Of a DNA stretch of 64,000 nucleotides, positions 43,573 to 55,621 are shown piece after piece. The stretch's first letter is position 1, and every line of letters starts with the position of its first letter. A model generated the notes under the pieces. The model saw only the letters and a program-made list of their open reading frames with translations. It had not been told where the DNA came from and searched no databases. This DNA comes from Aralia elata (lineage: Eukaryota > Streptophyta > Magnoliopsida > Apiales > Araliaceae), in the NCBI GenBank assembly GCA_034770075.1, contig CM068380.1, positions 26,722,005-26,786,004 of the forward strand, in the 5' to 3' direction. The translations under genes and the position numbers were made by a program.

Positions 43573-45371
43573 TGAAAGTAGTATGCACACAAGCCAATCA
43601 TATTTGATATGATGTAGCATATACTTTGTAATCTTATTCGGTTATTAAAGGCGTTTTACATTATCTACGTGGTGCTGTTATATTAAATGTGATAAACCCA
43701 TAGTTTTGAGCAATGCTTTTAGAATCATGATGGTGATCATGCTAATGAGATCTAAATTCTAGATAGCTCACAAACTAAAATCGTTCCTAATCGATGGATT
43801 ACTAAAAAGGGGATTAGTGAATCCGGATAGATTAATACATACGTTGCTTGCTCTTATGAAGAGGATGGTTGATCTCATAATCATTTGTGTGGAGACACTA
43901 AAGCAAGTATGTAGGTGCTTATTAGAGAATAAGTTCACTGAACGTGGCTCGCTAAGGAATACCTAATGGAGTTTTACTCGCCTGTCAATAGGAATTCCTC
44001 TAGTGATAGTAGTACAAGTGATCCTTGGACTTGAGATCATCATAATATCTTGTGTATGATGAGTTATACTTTGACATGTCCCTTAAGACCCTTAGGGTAT
44101 ATCAAAGGGTATAATAAGTTATACATGGAGATAGGTGAATGATCAACAAAGAATCTACCACTTCTAGTAAAAGGAGAGAATGTCCTATGTGATTCAATAA
44201 ATGACGACTCAGAAGTCTTTGGCCAAAGTAGAATGAAATTAGAAAGGAGTTTCTAATTTGCATTAGCAGAGTTGTTCATTTGAAAATCAAAATACATATA
44301 ATTAAATAAAATAAGACTTGACAGTAAATCCATGTCTTATATTTAATTGGGACGTTGTATGGTAGAAGGATTGAATTGTACAGTAACTATTCACTGAAAG
44401 GTACTTTTGTGATTAATGTTGAAATCTATATTATCTGGAAAGTCGTTGATCGCTAAGGGGGCTTACCCTTATTGTAGAATAAATATTATTTATTTAAATG
44501 AATTAAATAGTTTAATTTATTTATTTAAATAAAATTAGAATTGTTCTAATTGATTTATTCACAACCGGTTTAATATGGAGAATCTAAAGGGTCACACCGC
44601 AAAAGGAAAAATATTTATTTAAGAAGTAAATGACATAATCGTAATAACAAGTTAAGTGTATTTAATTTAATCTATGGAGATAGAATAAATTCAATAGCTT
44701 AATATTTATTATTTAATATTTTGAAAATATTAAATATAATTTAATAAGAGGAGTCTTATTATTATTATTACTATTATTATTATTTAATTTCTAAAAGGGT
44801 TTGGGAATTAATTAATAAAAGTACTCTCATAAATTTTTAATTGGATTAGGAGTTTAAATTCATTAAAGGAGTTTAATTAGAATGAAAACCCTAATCCTAA
44901 ATAGTTTAGGAGGGTTCCCTATATCTATAAGTAAGAGGAGTCTTATCATGATTTGGGGTTAGACAGTTACACACTCCTCCATAAGAATTGGACAAAGAGA
45001 GAGAATATTTGCAATTTCTATAGAGATAGAAACTAGGGTTTTGCCAACACCCATCTTCTTGAACAACTATTATTCCTTTGTGGATCACCTCTAGAGGCCA
45101 AACACTTGGGTGACTAACGTTGATCAAAAAAAGGAATTTAATCGATGGAATTCAAGGAGAACGCGAAGGAATTGGAGGTGAACTTGTACCTGAGGAAGCT
45201 TTGATTCATGAGGGTATGATTCTATATCTCTATCTCTTTCGTTTAATTGATAATTGATCACAAGGATGATCATGGTGATAGTTTGTATGAAAAATTTTAA
45301 AATCCGTTTTATTGCGTTTCCGCACTATTTATGTAATTTGATTGCATGTTCGCGCTATATACAACCTAACA
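43573..45371 (+). repeat. 5' LTR of copia element
   Basis: 1799 bp with TG...CA ends. Homologous over its length to the inverted solo LTR at 24447-26268. Confidence 0.92.
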
Positions 45372-45372
45372 G

Positions 45373-45384
45373 TGGCATCAGAGC
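45373..45384 (+). promoter_or_regulatory. Copia primer binding site
   Basis: TGGCATCAGAGC, one base different from the initiator Met-tRNA primer site, one base after the LTR. Confidence 0.85.
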
Positions 45385-45484
45385 TTAACCTTGTGCTAAT
45401 TATCGATTATTATGATTCCATGTATGTATGGGTATGCGATTGGATCGATTTTCTGGGCAACGAAAAAAAGTTTCGAAGTCTGCT

Positions 45485-45613
45485 ACGCGGCGCGGCCACG
45501 CCCGAACCTAGAAATCATTTCTGGGGTGCAGCGCGGCCGCCCCGCTCCTAGTTCATTTTGGAGCGCGGTCGCGCCGCTCCTAGTTCATTTTGGAGCGCGG
45601 CCGCGCCGGTCTG
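45485..45613. repeat. GC-rich 32-bp tandem array in copia leader
   Basis: Two and a half copies of a 32-bp unit, GCGCGGCCGC followed by CGCTCCTAGTTCATTTTGGA, with near-palindromic GCGCGGCCGCGC cores, in an otherwise AT-rich leader. Confidence 0.85.
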
Positions 45614-45742
45614 CAAATTTTAAATTTTTTTTATTTTGATTTTATTTATTTTCAATTAAGATAAAATATTTATTTTGAATTGAAATATAATTAAAATTAA
45701 AAAGTTTTATTTGAACTTGGAATTGGATTCTACATTAACTAG

Positions 45743-46089
45743 AATAAAGGAGTTTATTTACATATGAAATAGGATTCCATGTTTCCTAGAATAAAGGAGT
45801 TTATTCACATATGGAATAGGATTTCATGTTTCCTTAAAAATAAAGATGTTTATTTTGATAAGGAATAGGATTTAACATATTTTATTTTTTCAAGCAATTT
45901 TAAGTTAAAAATAAAGGAGTTTATTTTGAACTTGAAATTAGTTTCTATGTTAATTAAAATAAAGGAGTTTATTTTGATTTGGAATTTGATTAAAAATAAA
46001 GGAGTTTATTTTTATTCAAAATTGGATAAAATAAAATAAATAAGTTTATTATGATTTAAATTTTGATTAAAATAAATGTGTTTATTTTT
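45743..46089. repeat. Eight AATAAAGGAGTTTATT motifs in copia leader
   Basis: Eight dispersed copies of AATAAAGGAGTTTATTT or close variants (45743, about 45792, 45839, 45911, 45959, 45996, 46037, 46073), spaced about 35-70 bp. Each is an imperfect palindrome (AATAAA...TTTATT). Confidence 0.85.
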
Positions 46090-46672
46090 GTTTCAAAAAT
46101 TGGATTTCTAGTAAACTTTTAATTGCCCATTAAATGATATTAATGCATATATGGAATGATTTTATTATTTATGAGATGAATGTTATTTATTGATACATAT
46201 GGAGATATGTATGATAATAAATAGGGATTGATTATGGACTACTGGCCAATGTGTGATTGGATTTATTTTAGTGGATGCTTGAATGAATGAGTTTTTATAA
46301 ATAGGGTCTGCGTACCTCGTCTTCTCTAATTTTTCTTAATATAAATTCTATCTCCTTCCTATGTACTTCCCCTTGACTGCTGATCAAGGTTTCTATTTAT
46401 TACTTGAAGAATTGGAGACAAAGGAGCAAGGAGCGCTTGAAGACCCGTTTGTAATGGAGCCCGGGATTTAAATGTAATAGTTATATTTAAATTTAATTCT
46501 TGCACCATAGGTTTGATCTTTTGGTTCACTTGGTGACTCTAGTGAACCAAACTAGAATAAAAGTCCATAATCAATCCGGGTAGAATATAGTATTCTATAT
46601 GTGCATGATTACTATATATATATTATATATTATCCAACATGCTTCACATGTCAAATAATATGACGCGTATTT

Positions 46673-46704
<32 letters not shown>

Positions 46705-46852
46705 CATGCGCGCTAAACAAGATGAGACTAATAATAACAAACCCCTCAAAGAAATTATATTAAGTCCTAAGCGTTCAAAGATATTTGGAATATCAAACGT
46801 CGCCCTCTAGCATGGTAAAGCAATAGAGTATTAAATATTTAATATGAGTTTG

Positions 46853-47142
46853 TTGTGTCACCACAAGACACGTATTAAATATTTAAGATGTTGCATTATC
46901 ACATTTGATGCTTATTAAGGAATTGAAAATTAGTGTTTTGTTGTGTCACCACAAGGACGGTATTTTTCTCTTCACATATATGGAAGTGCTAGGTTGGACT
47001 TAACTTGGATAATTTTGATTCGGATGTGTCACCACTTGATCAAAATAATCTAAGAGGCAAAATACGAGGAGTTACATAGTGATGTAATTGACAATAGTTG
47101 TCTACCTATTTATTTATATATCGTTTGTTGTGTCACCACAAG
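46853..47142. repeat. Four TTGTGTCACCACAAG hairpin motifs in copia leader
   Basis: Exact copies at 46853-46867, 46941-46955 and 47128-47142 and one variant (ATGTGTCACCACTTG) at 47024-47038. Each can fold as a 5-bp TTGTG/CACAA stem with a TCAC loop. Confidence 0.9.
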
Positions 47143-47348
47143 GCTATATACATTTGAAATGAGATCCTTATTCTCACTAGCAAATCTTTAATTAGAATTG
47201 CCAAACTATATATTGAGGGTAATATAGTTTGATGAAAATAGTGGGAGATACCAATTTAAAATAAAGACTTAATTTATTTTGGTAATTAATTAAAATGAAT
47301 GTATGCTAAAATATTGTTAAATTACAAATTCATTTATAGAATTTTACG

Positions 47349-48110
47349 ATGTCTAATTCACTATCACTGCATAGCATATTAGATGCTAATTAACCGGACC
47401 GAATTATACGGACTGGTTAAGAAATTTGAGAATAGTTCTCAAGGCTGAAAAGCTATCTTATGTCCTTAATATGTCTATCCCTGCAATGGTTGCAGACAAT
47501 GTCTCAGAGGAAGAGATTGCTACTTTTAGAAAGTGGCAAGATGATGCACAGTTGGCTCAATGCATCATGCTCGCATCCATGAGTAACGAGCTTCAGCGTC
47601 AGCATGAAACTATGGATGCTCCTACTGTACTCCGGCACCTTCAAGGAGTTGAATGGTGAGGAAAGTAGGACTATTAGATATCAGATATCTAAGGAGCTTT
47701 TCCGATCTAGAATGACCGATGGCACTATAGTACAGACATATGTCCTAAAATGATCAATCTGATTGAACAATTGGGACAACTGGGTTTTAATGGATGGAGA
47801 GTTGATCTAAGATTTGATCTTGCAATCACTTCCGGACTCTTTCTCACAAATTGTTGTCAATTTTCACATGAACAAGCTATATGTCAGCCTGCCTGAGTTG
47901 CTTAAACATGTTGAAAATTGTAAAGAGTCACTTTCCAATCAAGAAAGACCAAGTCTTACTGGTAGATGATTCTTCCAGGAAGCGGAAAAGGGCCAAAGGA
48001 TCTTCTTAAAAGAAGAACAATTCAAAGAAGGTAAATGGAAAGGCAAAAACAAAGGACAATAAGAACAAGACTGATGCAGATAGCAAAGGAGTTTGCTTCC
48101 ACTACAATAA
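47349..48110 (+). pseudogene. Copia gag remnant
   Basis: ATG at 47349 (MSNSLSLHSILDAN), then a stop and frame breaks, then an open stretch 47426-47659 with RIVLKAEKLSYVLNMSIPAM, WQDDAQLAQCIMLASMSNEL and APTVLRHLQGV. These match plant copia Gag (UBN2-type). Later fragments include LPELLKHVENCKESL and a lysine-rich tail, then a degenerate zinc knuckle near 48091-48132 (CFHYNKPRY and a downstream C, where the second cysteine is now tyrosine). Not translatable as a whole. Confidence 0.8.
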
Positions 48111-50835
48111 GCCTAGATACTAGAAGGAAAACTGTAAGGAGAATCTTATAGAGGCTAACCAGAAGAAGCTTAGTGAAGCTTCGGTTATAGATACAGGTTT
48201 GTTCATGATTAAAAATAAATCTTTCTAATAAGTCAAGGTTCTACTTGGGTATTGGATACCGGCTATAGTTCTCACGTATGCAATCCAATACAGAGACTAA
48301 GCAGAAGTAGAAAACTAAATAAAGAGTAAGTAATCTTACATGCGGAGAATGGAGTAATGGTTGCTACATTAGCCGTAGGAACTTATAGTTTAGCGTTACC
48401 TAAGGGCAAGTCTATTAAGTTAATAAGTTGTTATTATATTCCAGTTCTCTTTAGAAATATTATTACTTCCGTTGTTGGACAAGGAAGGTTCTGGTATTAT
48501 ATTTAAGAACAATTGTTGTTCTATTTATAATGATAATGTTTTGTTTGAAACTGGAAGATCACTTGATGGACTTTGTAAACTTGACTTACATGAAAAATAA
48601 TTTTGCAAATTGAACAAACTAGTAAAAGAAAAGGAGATGATCATTCAAAGAGTTGAATATGTGTATTTGATGAAATACAAGTCTGAATCATTTGAAAGGT
48701 TCAAAGAATTCAGAAGTGAAACAAATTGACTAAGTATCAAGATTCTTTGATCAGATCAAGGAAGGAATACTTGTGCAATAAGTTTCTAGATCATCTCAAA
48801 ATGGTATTTTCTCATAATGGACACCTCCTGATACGCAATAATTGATTAGTATATCTAAAAGGAGAAATTGTACCTTGTTGGACATGGTGCAGTCCATAAT
48901 GATTTTTACCGACATTCTAGTATCCATCTGGGGTTATGCCCTAGAAACGACTGCATATCTACAAAATAAGGTAACCTCAAAATCCGGCCCCAAGACTCAA
49001 TAAAAGTTATGGATAGGGAGGATTCCTAATCTTAAGTATGTTAAGATAAGGGGTTGTCCAACTTATGTGAAAAAGGTTTCAAAAGATAAGTTTGGGACAA
49101 AATCTGACAAGTGCAGACTTGTGGGATATCCTAAAGAAAGTTTAGGGTATGATTACTATAATCCTACACGCTATCTTCTTGGATAAAGGTGTTTATCATT
49201 GAAGGAGCTAGTGGGAGGGTAATAGATCTTGAAGGAGTTCAAGAACCACAAAGCACTTTAAGTCGAACCGAGGAACCTGTAGATAGACCTATTGTACCAC
49301 AACCGGATCATAAATCTGGAAGAGTACCGAAGATACTTGGGAGGTATGGATTCATCATAGAGGATGATGATGAGGTACGCATCATAGAGGATGATGATCC
49401 AGTTATATACGATGAGGCTATGAGTAGTAGACACTCAGAGAAATGGCAGATGGCCATGAAATTCGAAATGGACTCCATGTATGAGAACCAAGTATAGACT
49501 CTGGTTACTCCATCGAAAGGCATAGTGCCTAAAGGGTATATATAGGTCTTTAAGAGAAAGATTAGGGCAAATGGCAAGGTAGAGACTATAAGACCAGATC
49601 TGTTTAAAGGGTTTCAAATAAAGTCAAGGAGTTTACTGTGATAAAACCTTATTACCGGGTAATGCTTAAGTCCATTTGGATTTTGCTTGTGATTGCAGCT
49701 TATTACGAAATCTGGCAAATGGATGTGGAGACGTCCTTAGAGACGTCCTTCCTCCATGAAGACTTGAGGAGAATGTATGTATGATACAACTAGAGTAATT
49801 TGTTTCAAAAGTTGAAGCAAATCATGTATATAAGATGCAACGATCCATTTATGGATTGAGGCAAGCTTCTCAAAGATGGAACATTATTTTTGATGAGACA
49901 ATCAAAAGAGTTTGATTTTATCAAAAATAAGAATGAACCTTATGTGTACAAAAGTCAGTGGGAGCACTGTGACATTCTTGGTATTATATGTTGATATACT
50001 GCTGATAAGGAATAACACACCAATGCTACAATCAGTAAAGATAAAATTGTCTAAACATTCCTCCATGAATGACTTAGGAGGAGCATCCTATAAATTGGGG
50101 ATATAAATCTATATAGATAGATTTAAAAGGATGTTCGGCTTGACCCAATGAATGTATATTCATTCAATGCTAAAGGTGTTTAGCATGGCAAACTCCAAGA
50201 GAGGTCTCATGATGATGAGCCATAGAGTGTATCTCTCTAAAATTGTCTCCAATTAAAAGAGAGATCGCATGAGTTACTATCGTGTATGCAGTGAATATAC
50301 AAGGCCTGATGTTGATCAGTCATATTTTGGAGAAGATCACTGTAAGACAGTGAAAAACATCTTTAAGTACTTAACCGGTACTGAAGATGTGATCATGATT
50401 CATGGTAGGTCTGAATTAAAACTATAGGGCTAAACAGACTCGAGTTTTTCAGACTGACCAAGACAATAACAAATCCACTTTAGGGTAAATCATTACCTTG
50501 AATGGTGGTGCAGTGAATTTGAAAGGTTCCAAATAACAAAGAGTTGCAGGTTTAGTGACAATGACAAAGTATATAGCTGTAAATGAAGCTGCAAGTTGAT
50601 TGTTTGGATGAAAAGTTCATTACAGAACTAGGAATAGTTCCTAAGTCTCATCTTGGATTCAAACATGTGTTGCGACACTTTAATTTGATTAGCCGAATCA
50701 TTGAAAGAAGAGAAGTCACTATAGAGATAGTGGACTCTCAAGAACAACATTGCATATCCATTTACTGAAGCTTTATCCAAACAGCAGGATGATCGTCACT
50801 TAAAGAAGAAGGGTATTAGATACCATGATGATTGG
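48111..50835 (+). pseudogene. Copia pol remnant (PR, IN, RT, RNase H)
   Basis: Heavily broken. Protease region near 48250 (YWIPAI in place of VLDTG, shifted frame). Integrase and linker pieces lie across 48580-49500. The reverse transcriptase is clear at 49660-50110: AAYYEIWQMDVET, VYKMQRSIYGLRQASQRWN and LYVDILLIRN. The catalytic YVDD is reduced to YVDI by loss of one aspartate codon. RNase H fragments lie at 50480-50830, ending in LSKQQDDRHLKKKGIRYHDDW just before the purine tract. Many stops and frameshifts throughout; the element is dead. Confidence 0.85.
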
Positions 50836-50855
50836 CTTTAGTGCAAGTGGGAGAT

Positions 50856-51308
50856 TGAAAGTAGTATACACACAAGCCAATCATATTTGATATGATGTAG
50901 CATATACTTTGTAATCTTATTCGGTTATTAAAGGCGTTTTACATTATCTACATGGTGCTGTTATATTAAATGTGATAAACCCATAGTTCTGAGCAATGCT
51001 TTTAGAATCATGATGGTGATCATGCTAATGAGATCTAAATTCTAGATAGCTCACAAACTAAAATAGTTCCTAATTGATGGATTACTAAAAAGGGGATTAG
51101 TGAATCCAGATAGATTAGTACATACGTTGCTTGCTCTTATGAAGAGGATGGTTGATCTCATAATCATTTATGTGTAGACACTAAAGCAAGTATGTAGGTG
51201 CTTATTAGAGAATAAGTTCACTGAACGTGGCTCGCTAAGGAATACCTAATGGAGTTTTACTCGTCTGTCAATAGGAATTCCTCTAGTGATAGTAGTACAA
51301 GTGATCCT
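50856..51308 (+). repeat. 3' LTR start of copia element
   Basis: 453 bp matching 43573-44025 of the 5' LTR, broken at GTGATCCT where Tekay-3 begins. The 5' LTR continues there with TGGACTTGAG. Confidence 0.92.
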
Positions 51309-53163
51309 TGTGACGCCCCCAAATCTGTGTAACACCAAACACAGGATTCGGTGCTCACGAAACAGCAAACATAACATCTAACTAATTAAACTTTCTAAAT
51401 AAAAACCAAAGATACAGAAGTAATCGGTAATAAACCTCAATATAAATCTATCCATAATCCCAGGTTACAAAACCTTAAACTTAGCGTTCCTCGCTATGTT
51501 ACATCAATGCGGAAAAAAAATAAACTTATACAAGAAATAACTTTTATCACTTCATCTTGGTCTTTCCTTTGTCCTTGCCCGAGCCCTCAGCCTTCTCACC
51601 CTTAACTGAGAAAGTTAAACAAGAATGAGCACAAATTGCCCAGCAAGTATAACGGGTAACTCGACAAATTCATCACGAATAAAGATAACTGATTTGTAGA
51701 TGTTCAATAATGTAAAGAGTCAACAAGAGATAAGTATGAACATTCAAGATAAGAGGTTTAGATTTCAATAGCATACTAAGGGGTGTTAAATACCCTGAAC
51801 ATAATTTTATTTCATCAAAAACCATCAGAAGTTTATATCAATCAGATAGATTGTAAAACCTTCTCCGCAAGTACTCCAGGTGATCAGCCTTTCGTACCCT
51901 ACATTGTGCACAAGTATGAAATTTAAACGCGTAAGCGTAAATGGGACTATATGCCCGACATCAGTTTTACCCCGTTATTCGGGTTGTTCATCTTAGTATT
52001 CATGCGGAACCGCACCAAAACAATTTGGATTGGTAAACTTTAAGTAGCTACAATGAAATTGAATCATTCAATAAATTATCGTTATGCATCAATAGTATAT
52101 AGCCGAAACAAGTGACTAGAACGCGTTCTCAAAAGCAGTTCGCAAATATTTAAGAATTTATAAACAACTGAAATTTTAATGGAGTTGTCATCAATATAAC
52201 TTGCACAATTTGTAAGTTTGTATGAAACATAGCTTGCATTATAAGGAACTTGCACACAACAATAAGTAGCGCAAGTTAGGTACTTACGATCGCTGCAATA
52301 AAGTGGATAAAGGTTAAAATACTTGCCTTTCGTGTAGTTTACGATTAGCATTTAACTTTACTGCAAGTATCCTATATACATTCATATACAAATATTCATT
52401 AGTCACTCATTCACAATAACCGGTTTTTATACTCTACTCATTCAATACTTAACTAATTCAACTGCTTCATGATAAATGACGTGTTTTACCAACATTCATT
52501 AAACCATATACACCATGAAAACAATTCATTATATATCAAAAATAGTTGTTTTTGTTTTGATTTCAAAGGTTCCATTTGCAAAAATCTGTTTAAATCTTGG
52601 TTCAACATATTCGTAACGTACTTAGACGATACCAACATACCACTTGTCATTAATAAAGCTTATAAGAAGGTAACACACTTGTATCATGCTCTACATCACA
52701 AACAAAACATCTTGGTCTCTCTGCAGCACGGCGAGGCCGCGCTGCCTTTATGCTTGGGAGTGGCGCGGCCGCGCTACTCCCTTCCAGGCTCAGAACTGAG
52801 CTTTTCAATGCTCGGTTCACATTCTAGCATACTAGGGTCTTGGCACACCACAATTAGCAATTATACATACTGATATGAAGGCTTAAACTAATCTAAATCC
52901 ATGCATTCGACATTTAACAAATCACTACTTAAATTCAAGATAAATTTTCTTAAAAATTTCCAAATCATGGCTCACGGTTAAATTTTGTGATAACACGCTG
53001 GTAATACATCTTAAAACACATTCAAGGCTTATTCATGTCCGTTACACAAAATTAGGTTGAGTTAGAGAAGCTAAGCAATTAAAAGGGAATTTCCCGGTCT
53101 GATACAGGTGCGGCGCGGCCGCGCCCTATTTGACCTTGGTACCAGCGCGTCCGCGCTGGTACT

Positions 53164-55488
53164 TGATGAGTGTGTTTTATACACATAATTTGGGTACTTT
53201 TGGCCTTGATAATTTGCAAGTCTTTAGGTATTTTATGTGGTTTTTATGTATTTTTATCTTATTTCTACATAAATTAGTTTTTAGTTATTTTTACATGTTT
53301 TTATATTACTTTGATGCATTTTCATTATGTTTGTAGGAATTAAAATAAAGACCGCTCGGATCGTTGTTTGTATTGACTCAATGTCCGTGCCTGGACGTCT
53401 GTGCCCGAATGGTAGTATGATGGAAATTTGTGCTTGGCGACGCTCGGTGCTTAATTTGACAACATTTGGTAGTTGGGCGTGCACGGCGTCGGAATGCGTG
53501 CACGGCGTGCGGCGTCGGCCAAGCCACGAGGGCAAGCTCGTGCCTAGATATCTGTGCCCGAATGATAACACGGTGAAAATTTATGTTTGGTGATGCTCGG
53601 GGCTTAATTTGATGACATTTGGAAGTTGGGCGTGCACGGCGTCGGAACGCGGGCACGGCGTGCAGCAGACGGGGGCGCCAGCGTGCGGCCCAGGCGCTGG
53701 GCGCGGGCGCATGGGCGCGGCGTGCGGGCGCGCGCTGGGCGTGCGGGCGAGCACTGGGCGTGCGCGCGCGCACTGGGCGTGGGGGCTCGCACTGGGCGTG
53801 CGGGCGCGCACTGGGCGTGCGGGCGCGCACTGGGCGTGCGGGCGTGCTGGCGCGCTGGGCGTGTGCGGCGGGCGCTGGGCGCTCGGCAGCCTCGGCGTTG
53901 GGCGCGCGCGCGCGGGGGGCTCGGCGGCCTCGGCAGCACTCGGCAGTTGGGCGTGTGGCCAGCGTACGGCCCAGGCGCTGGGCGCGGGCGCGCGCGGCGC
54001 GGGCGTTCGGGGCAGCAGGCGTGGGCGTGCGGCCCAGGCGCTGGGCGCGGGGCGCGCGCGCTGGCGTGCGGGGCAGCAGGCGTGGGCGTGCGGCCCAGGC
54101 ACTGGGCGCGGGCGCGCGCGCTGGCGTGCGGGCGCGCGACGCCGTGCTGAGTGCGATTCCAGCTGGCCTTTTGGTGCGATCTGAGCGGATTTTTGACCCA
54201 TAATCTGATTTTTGCTTGGGTTTTTCATGGAGGCACTATATAATATCTCTTTGGGGCTTCATATTTCGAAAACTAGGGATTGGGAGGCTACACTAAAACA
54301 CCAATTTGAGAGCAAAAGTGCTGCAATACAAGGAAAAACTCAGCACAAGCCAAAGAACCAAGAAGGAAGGGATTGTCAAGGCATATCTAGACCTTGGGAG
54401 GCTGCACATACATCATCAAGAGGAGCTTGAGGGCTACAAATCAAGAAAATTCCAGCAACAAGCTCAGGAGCAAAAAGAGAAACGAATGCCAAATGAAGAG
54501 GAAAAGCTAGAGATTGACATCAACCAAGCAAGCAACATATGAATATCTTCTAAATGGGTTTTATAATCTCTTGCTTTCCTTTGAATTTGTATTTCAATTT
54601 TATGGTGAACACCATGTGTTTGATGTTTTGCTTATCTACCATGAACTAAAGCTTATATTCTAAGATTTCAATGGAACCCAACACATAGTTGAATTGAATT
54701 CTCTCTCTATTGATTTTAGTTATTCATTCGTGAATTGATTGTCATAACCTTTGTTTTCTAAATTAATTACTTGGCCCGTAATTACCTTGGGAACCTATAT
54801 GAACTTGACGAACGGATTATAGGTTAAGACCTAGTTATGATAACATGTGAGAGTATAGATTGTTGTGGGTTACTAATCGGATTAAGTGACGCGTGTCTTA
54901 TTAATTATCTGCAATAATAGATATCTTGATAGTAGTTGGGATAGATATATACCTAATTACCGCATGCAACCAATTGAGAATCTAGTCTTAATGACTTCCG
55001 ATGTGAAATTTGGTAATTGAGGGGAGGATTATTTAGATTTGGTGACACGTGTCTATTAATCATTCCTGAAATTAGTCTCTTGATAGTGCATAGGATAGAC
55101 ATATACCTATGCACCGCTTAGGAAGATTTGTGATTGACCATCGACAGAGGCTCTTATGTAATTTTGATTTCTCGGTTGTCAATTCGTATGTTATAACTGA
55201 TTGAAAAGAGAGAGTTAGGAGATTCAAACGAAGTGTTGGGGGAAATTGCAATCTTAGACTTGTTAATATTAGATTTAATTATCTTTTACTTGATTATTAT
55301 TATCTTATTCACTACCAACAACAAAAATATCAAATCATCATTTGTCTAATTAAAATTAAGACGATATATAGTTGGTACTTGGGATACACTAGAACAATTC
55401 TCTGTGGGTTCGACAACTCTCTTATCATTATATTACTTGTTGACCGCGTATACTTGCGTGTATTTATCGGTTGCGAAATCGACTAACA
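53164..55488 (+). repeat. 5' LTR of element A
   Basis: 2325 bp, TGATGAGTG to GACTAACA. Contains a ~0.7-kb GC-rich island (53465-54160) and a direct repeat carrying GACGCGTGTC (54888) and the palindrome GACACGTGTC (55044). The 54212-54542 frames recur in the 3' LTR and have no known domain. Confidence 0.95.
53465..54160. repeat. GC-rich satellite-like island in LTR of A
   Basis: Almost pure G/C with two tandem families: a ~19-bp unit (CACTGGGCGTGCGGGCGCG, about five copies at 53752-53845) and a ~61-bp unit starting GCGTGCGGCCCAGGCGCTGGG (53669, 53957, 54026, 54087). Long open frames across it on both strands are compositional artefacts. Confidence 0.9.
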
Positions 55489-55494
55489 AGTTTT

Positions 55495-55509
55495 TGGCGC
55501 CGTTGCCGG
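55495..55509 (+). promoter_or_regulatory. Element A primer binding site, Athila type
   Basis: TGGCGCCGTTGCCGG, six bases inside the LTR end. Confidence 0.88.
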
Positions 55510-55621
55510 TGAATTGTTCTTCTAGTGTTTTTCCAATATTAATGACAATCAAATTGGTCTTAATTTAGACTTGTAAATAATTTTTCTATTATTTATTTAT
55601 TTTTGATTTTGTTTTCAGTAA

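Larger units (their letters stand above)
43573..51308 (+). mobile_element. Decayed copia element (3' LTR interrupted by Tekay-3)
   Basis: 5' LTR 43573-45371 (TGAAAGTAGTATGC to CCTAACA), Met-tRNA-like primer site, a long leader with several repeat families, gag and pol remnants, purine tract CAAGTGGGAGAT (50844-50855) and the start of the 3' LTR (50856-51308). The remaining 3' LTR should lie past the window end, beyond Tekay-3. Same family as the solo LTR at 24447-26268. Confidence 0.92.

Noticed and set aside
45342..45639. Two open frames across the copia PBS and GC-rich leader
   Set aside because: They span the LTR end and a 32-bp GC repeat; no gene signature.
53378..54228. Long open frames (up to 215 codons) rich in Ala, Arg, Pro and Gly on both strands; similar at 58263-58902
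   Set aside because: They overlap in several frames across a G/C minisatellite, which rarely contains stops, and the lengths track repeat number between the two LTRs.
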